Made by a program: the position numbers and the translations under genes. A stretch of 64,000 bases of DNA from Anastatus disparis. Taxonomy: Eukaryota > Arthropoda > Insecta > Hymenoptera > Eupelmidae. The notes below the pieces were generated by a model. The model did no database searches and was not told the origin of the DNA. It saw only the letters and a list, made by a program, of their open reading frames with translations. Below, piece after piece: positions 58,253 to 64,000 of the stretch. Every line of letters begins with the position of its first letter. Within the stretch, counting starts at the first letter, position 1. The DNA is taken from positions 186,001 to 250,000 of the forward strand of contig JAFFSR010000264.1 of assembly GCA_017163975.1 (NCBI GenBank). Direction: 5' to 3'.

Positions 58253-61000
58253 GAAATACTAGTATAGGGGCCCAAACAATATGGCAATTATTATAGCATA
58301 CTATCATAGACAACTTATGGACAAGAGCTCTGAATTGATAATCCTTTTTAAATTCTAAACTAACACTAATATTTAGCATGAGTGTGATACTCGATCAATG
58401 TGAGAAACTATGTATTACATACGTATTCGATTCCATTGATTGAGTCAACTCGCTCTTTTACATTTGAATTGCTTGTAAAGGTTTTTAGTAAAAGTGTGCC
58501 GTTATACTGTGCTCTTTATGTAACTTAAACACTGCTTGTCTCTGCTTGGCTTGAGTTTATTAATGTTGTTGGACCATGAAAAAATAGATTTACCATTGGG
58601 AAAATAATTGTTCTACCTATGTAGAAATATGATACGAAAATCGCAATTGTTTAGAGTCATGAGGTAAATTGTGCGTAGCAGTAGAAAAAGTAAAGTAAAA
58701 TCAGAAGATTCAAACTGGTAATCCGACAAGTATTCATAAGTTCTATCTATGTGCAACGTTCGGAGGATTGTAATACACAGTGTTTATTAATTGTTTTTAG
58801 CGCATGCTATACATACATTTTTCAATTTAGTTGGAATTATTTGCTTAGACAATAAGTTTTTTTGATTTGACCCTATCCAATAAAAGTCACAGATTAACTT
58901 AGACGTAGCCTCGTATCTAGAGAGGCACTATGGGTCCATTTTACATAATTAAATATTTATGACAATTCGTTATGGTCCTATTTGAAGGTGTTTTAGAATA
59001 TCTGGAAATCCTATACCTATGAAAGTAACCTCGAAAGAAGCTTTGAGATTTCTACAAATTTCCCTGCAAAGTTTTCGCAACGCTTATATATAAGTGCTGG
59101 AAATGTTTTACATCGAAATTATAGAAATTTCGTACAAACACTGTAAATATTTCGCATTACCTGTACAAGATTCCCGCATGAATTTGTCGCAAAGCTCTGC
59201 AATTTCTGCAACGAAAATATAGTGAATTTCTACATGAACACTCTTGATTCCTGCAGTAGATATAGGCATCGTTTCTGTAATGTGTCAGTACCTATTTCGC
59301 AGACTTATACTTGACACAAGTAAACTATATTCTGCATGGTTTAAGTAGCTCATTTGTTCAATAGTTACATGTAATTAATGCGGAAAAATTACGTAACTAT
59401 GACAGAAAATAATTTTCGAATTATTGTCAAAGACTTTGCATAATATTCTTCGGCTAAATGCAAAAAATACCGCTAACCATAAACTTGATATTATCGCTCC
59501 AGCGCTAGATATTTAATTTTTGTCTAAACCCTGGAAAACATAGGAATGGTATATTGAATAAATTATTACTGGACATTTTGTCGTACACTACCTAAACTGA
59601 AAAAAAAATTCGTGATTGTAATTGTTTCAATTCAAATGGTTTTCGGCACGCCAGCGTTCAGAACAAATAAGGTCAATGACAATAGGTTTTATTCTGTATT
59701 TCGAAAACTATTTATAGACTTAATTAGTGAACGTTATTGAAAGATACATTTTTAGTAAAACTCATTGATTAAATTAATGATTGCTAGCAAAATCAGGATA
59801 TGCGAATCACATTTAACAACTATTGTCAGTGATCAGAGGAGAGCCAAGTCCTTGTAATTCGATCAGGGATGTATTTATATTAAAGTTTCTTGAAGTCCAC
59901 TCTATCTTAGCGTTGGACATTCTCTTATGGCCTTAATATGCATACCATTGAATTCCATGATAGATATAATGTAGCTTCTTTATTGGAGTAGAACTTCTGC
60001 TCATATTTCAAGAGATACTAGTATAGGGGCCCAAACAATATGGCAATCATTATCGCATACTATCATAGACAACTTATGGACAAGAGTTCTTTATTGATCA
60101 TACTTTTTGAATTTCAAAGAAACAGTAATATTTAGCATCAGCGTGAAACTCGGTCAACGTGAAAAGCTATGTATTATATACGTATTCGATTTCATTGATT
60201 GAGTCAACTCGCTCTTATAACTTTGAATAGCTTGCAAAGATTTTCTGTAAAAGCCCGCCGTTTCTCATAAGCTTTATCTATGTGCAACGTCCAGAGGATC
60301 GTAATACACAGAGTTTATTAATTGTTTTCAGCGCATGCTGTACATACATTTTACCATTTAGTGTAGTCTATTAGCTCGGACGATAAGTTTTTTCGATTAG
60401 TCCTTATCGAATAAAAGCCACAGATTAACTTAGTCGTAGCCTCGTATCTAGAGAGGCACTATAGGGCAATTTTACAGAATTGTACATTTATAGCAGTTCG
60501 TTATGGTTCTAATGGAAAGTGTTTTACAATATCTGGAAATTCTACCCCTATGAAAGCCATCTGCAAAGAAGCTTCGAGATTTCTACAGATTTTCCTGCAG
60601 CTTTTCCACAAAGCTTATATAAAAGTGTTGGAAATGTTTTGCAGCGAATTTGTAGAAATTTTGTACCAACACTGTGAATATTTAGCATTACCTGTGCAGG
60701 ATTTCCGCATGTATTTGTCGCAAATCTCTGCAAGTTCGACAAAGAAAATATAGTGGATTTCTATATGATCACTCTCAATTCCTGCAATGGACATAGGCAT
60801 AGTTTCTGCAAAGTATGAATACCAATTTCGCAGACTTATACTCAAACCAATTAAACTATATTCTGCAGTATTTAAGTAGCTCATTTCTTCAATAGCCACA
60901 TATGATTGATGAGGAAAAATTACATAACTACGATAGGAAATAATTTTGAAAATATAGTGACAGACTTTGCAGAATATTGGAAATTTGTTTCTGCATAAAT
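58253..61000. repeat. 1.76-kb macrosatellite, rest of unit 5 and degraded units 6-7
   Basis: Unit 5 resumes at 58253 and ends near 59317. Unit 6 runs to about 60849 and is about 230 bp short (a deletion near 60265). Unit 7 starts at about 60850 and loses similarity after about 60970. Divergence increases to the right. Confidence 0.9.
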
Positions 61001-61737
61001 TTTGATAAAGTACTGTAAGATTTCTACCATGATATTACACAAAATTTTCATGAATATTTTTCCTACTGCTCTGTAGATTTTCTGATCAATTCCTACCCAA
61101 AGGTCCTCATTCAATGCGGAATTTCTTAATTAGTGAAATATATAAAGGAATGCTTTGTCAAGGCAATCCACTGATTGAGCAAGGTATATATAGAACCCTC
61201 GAACTGTACCATACGACAATCTCAAAAAAATTCATATACGGAAAAGTTTCTTTTGTGGTTAATTTAAAATTTGTTAGCGTAGGCTTGTGATCGTCTTTTA
61301 CATTTAGAGAAGAGTTTCAGGAAAACGATAACAATCGTGTTAAAAGTCTCCGTGCTCAGCAAGAAATACTGTCATCAGTAATATCTAACATATTTAAACA
61401 ATTGGCGAATAAGTGCCATGGGTGTTGGGAAATCCTTAGATTATATACAACTCTTGTGACCATCTATGACAGAACTTAATCGGAAGTGAACTTAATATTT
61501 TCACTTCCGATGTTAGCGATCGAGCCGACTCGATCATTCAGACATACATGAGCGATTTGCGTCGTATACCAAGTACACCGCTAACCATAAAAGTCATGGC
61601 ATAGCTCCAATGTTAGGTATTTGTTCTTTGCCGACACTTTTGAATACATTAAAAATAGGAGTAGAATAATACACTATTGGCTTCCTGAAGAAATATGATA
61701 CCATAATCTTGATCGTGTAAATGCACACGATATCTCT
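61001..61737. repeat. Decayed macrosatellite-like DNA
   Basis: Scattered blocks still resemble the unit (ccgctaaccataaaagtcat near 61580, then tagctccaatgttag). A short hairpin tcggaagtgaa/ttcacttccga lies at 61480-61510. No gene. Confidence 0.5.
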
Positions 61738-62019
61738 CTACTAAACAAATCCATGTGGGGCTCATGTGGGACCGACATAGTTCCTACATGTTTCCTTCAT
61801 CGGTCCCACATGGATCCCATATCGATTTGATTTATATACGAGTTTTTTATAAATTTATGTGAGACCAGTAGAGAAACCATGTGTGAACCGTATGGGATCG
61901 ATATGGGAACCACAGCAAAATCGCACATTGGTCCCACATGGTTCCCACGAAAAATCACAAATGTCCTACGAGGTTCTCACATGTATCCCATGTGGATCCC
62001 ACATGGGTTTTGTTGGTAG
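61738..62019. mobile_element. MITE rich in tcccacatgg repeats
   Basis: Imperfect inverted ends ctactaaacaaatccatgtg / cacatgggttttgttggtag, with several internal copies of gtcccacatgg in both orientations. About 280 bp. The ORF at 61859 inside it is accidental. Confidence 0.6.
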
Positions 62020-62321
62020 GGCTGGCACGTCAGCCTATAAAACTTATTAAATATGAACAGCAATGTATTGTATTCTGTACTTGGAAAACTATTCATAAAC
62101 ATTTTTAAGTAATAGGTGTTTTTAAGAGAAGAATCCTTATTAAGACTCATCGATTGAGTTAATGATTGCCAGGAAAATTAGAATATCTATATTATCGCAG
62201 AATATTCAGCGACCGAGTTTGCTATGGTGTTGGGGATCTATAATTTGTCTGAATTTTTAAGATACATCTATAATAATGGTACTCAATGAATGGAAATTGA
62301 TTTCAACTATATTCTTTATTA

Positions 62322-62545
62322 TTTTTTTGACACTCCGTGCGAGAAGCTCGATTTCACGCACGCTGTACAAAGTGACACGTGCGAAAATGGAGCTTCTCAC
62401 ACGTCGTGTCAAAAAATAGTGTTCGATACTCGAGCGAGAAAGTGATTTCTTACTCGTGTGACCTTTTCACCCTCGCTTCGCTCGGGCGCAAACCGCCACA
62501 CGAGTAAAAAATCACTTTATCGCACTAGTACCGAAATATACTATT
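62322..62545 (-). mobile_element. MITE family (cgagcgaagcgaggg), copy 2
   Basis: Inverted second copy of 31036-31258, about 31 kb away, with the same nested hairpins. Confidence 0.8.
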
Positions 62546-62697
62546 ATCGATCAAGTCGGCTTGACCATTTAGATTCACAGAAATAGCTTGCGCTGGATGC
62601 AAAAAATACTGCTAACCATAATAGTCATAATTTAGCTTCAACTCTAGATATTCAATATCCGCCTGCACTTTTAAAAATATTGGAATGGGAGTTAGAT

Positions 62698-63255
62698 CCC
62701 CAGCGGAAAAAATAAACGAGAGTAATTGAAAATTTCTGAAAGAAACTGAAATGAACGGAAAGTTCTTGTGAAAATTGGGACGAAACAAATAGTACATTTT
62801 AAACTGTTTCAGGAATTATCGGAAATTTTCAGTATGTTTCATTTTCTTTCATTTTCTAACTGACGAAAAAAGAAATCAGTAATATTATAAAATTTTTAGT
62901 TTATTTCAGTTTGTCTTAATCTGTTTTGATTTCTCGCAAATTGTTTCAATTTCTTTCACTTTTTTTCATTTAGTTTCTGTTTATTTCATTTTCTTTCATT
63001 TTTTTTCAGATTATTTCTGTTTGTTTCAGTTTCTTTCGGTTTCTATCGTTTTTTGTTCAGAAAGAAATGAGAGAAAATGAAACAAACTGAAATACTCTGA
63101 GTGTTTTGTCCAAATACTTAAATAAAACATTTTAACTCATTCTAAAAGTTATTGCAAGAATCTGAAAAAAAACGAGACAAACTGAAACAAACTGAAAAAA
63201 ATTGAGACGTTTTGAAAATTTTTAGAAGAATTGGGACATTTTTTTTCCGCTGGGG
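62698..63255. mobile_element. Element with ccccagcgg ends and TTTC-rich interior
   Basis: Inverted ends ccccagcggaaaaaa / ttttttttccgctgggg, 558 bp. The interior has dense degenerate 10-11-bp repeats: gaaactgaaa-type on the outside and tttcattttctttc-type in the middle. It lies inside decayed macrosatellite DNA. Possible 2-bp AT duplication. Superfamily unknown. Confidence 0.65.
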
Positions 63256-64000
63256 ATGATTCACAATTAGAAATCTTGTCTTGGGCTACGTAAACGAATA
63301 AGATATCGTAATCGTGATTGTGTAGATTTATACGTTATCCGGTATATGAGTGAGTAGAACTAATGAAGTCAACGACAATTAATCTTATTCTGCACCTTGG
63401 AAATGATTCATAGGTTCAATCAGTGATGGTTATTGAAAAATGCATACTCTTTAAAACTCATTGATTAAGTTGATGATTGCGAGGTGAATAAGGGTATCTT
63501 AATTACATTATACTATTATTGCTATTTGTCAGAAGACTAATGAGTCATTGTCATTTGGTCAGAAGCGTGTTAATATGTGATCTAGTCGATGGAGTCGACT
63601 TTATCTCACCATTTAACATTGGTATTGCTTGAATACAAATAACATTAGAACCTGTAGTAGTTATTATGTTGTTTCTTTACTGTACATAGAATCTCTGCTC
63701 ATGTTTCAGGATATATGAGCATATGGGCTCAAATGATATGGCAATTATTATTTTATACTATTATAGAGAAATTATAGAGAAGCGTCCTATATTGATCAGA
63801 CTTTTTAAATTTCAAACAATCAGAAATGTTCAACATTATAGTATAACTTGATCAATGAGAGAAACTTCGTATTATATCCGTATTTGATCTCATTGGTTGA
63901 GTCAACACGATACATCGACTTCGAACTGTAGGTATGCGTCCAATGTGAATAGTATTCCAGTTCATGACGATCACTTTCCATTCTCTAGGCTTTATGCTTC
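63256..64000. repeat. Decayed macrosatellite unit to window end
   Basis: Follows the order of the 1.76-kb unit with low identity: tacgtaaacgaataagat, attgattaagttgatgattg, tctctgctcatgtttcagga, atgatatggcaattatta. So the array continues past the window. Confidence 0.6.

Noticed and set aside
1..64000. tRNA, rRNA or snRNA genes
   Set aside because: No segment showed a convincing cloverleaf with A/B boxes or conserved rRNA/snRNA motifs on reading; a tRNAscan/Infernal run would be needed to exclude short divergent copies.

Overview
The window is an AT-rich eukaryotic (almost certainly insect) nuclear segment. The evidence is short phase-consistent GT-AG introns of about 60-120 bp, AATAAA signals, a retrocopy of an Integrator subunit, Myb/SANT 'zeste-like' genes, and many eukaryotic transposon families. 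A small-genome AT-rich insect such as a parasitoid wasp or a hemipteran would fit; the sequence alone does not fix the species. There are no prokaryotic operons, CRISPR arrays or RNA genes that I can support.

Layout. (1) 1-2.6 kb: two plus-strand zeste-like Myb/SANT genes, the first cut by the window edge. (2) 3.3-5.5 kb: a decayed LTR-retrotransposon Gag and an unidentified ORF on the minus strand. (3) 5.5-18.6 kb: a nested set of transposons. An element with about 1.25-kb inverted arms holds a 6.1-kb TTAA-flanked Kolobok-like transposon in its left arm. That transposon encodes a transposase fused to a DEDDh exonuclease. It holds a 1.7-kb hAT-like non-autonomous element with a perfect 8-bp target duplication, which in turn holds a small inverted-repeat element. 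(4) 18.6-24.3 kb: a possible coiled-coil gene, a piggyBac-like MITE, a palindromic TTAA MITE, and a degraded chuvirus-like glycoprotein followed by a polypurine tract and an LTR start. (5) 24.9-31 kb: one intact four-exon zeste-like gene and one zeste-like gene broken by a 2.4-kb element carrying a second copy of the palindromic MITE. (6) 31-35 kb: MITEs and a promoter-like, possibly LTR-derived block. (7) 35-41.7 kb: a short SAM-domain gene, an INTS11 retropseudogene, and a tyrosine-recombinase gene (Crypton-like) with an acidic repeat domain and zinc fingers. (8) 42-43.8 kb: MITEs and a small multi-exon gene. (9) 43.9-64 kb: satellite DNA made of a 1.76-kb macrosatellite, interrupted and bordered by two copies of an element built around a 153-bp tandem repeat, with decayed units and MITEs towards the right end.

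Most of the coding content is mobile-element or mobile-element-derived. The best intact gene models are the zeste-like gene at 24.9-26.4 kb (228 aa, all splice phases agree), the zeste-like 3' portion at 182-921, and the two-exon SAM gene. Several other models are open apart from single-base shifts at homopolymer runs, so they may be intact in the real genome and damaged only in this assembly.
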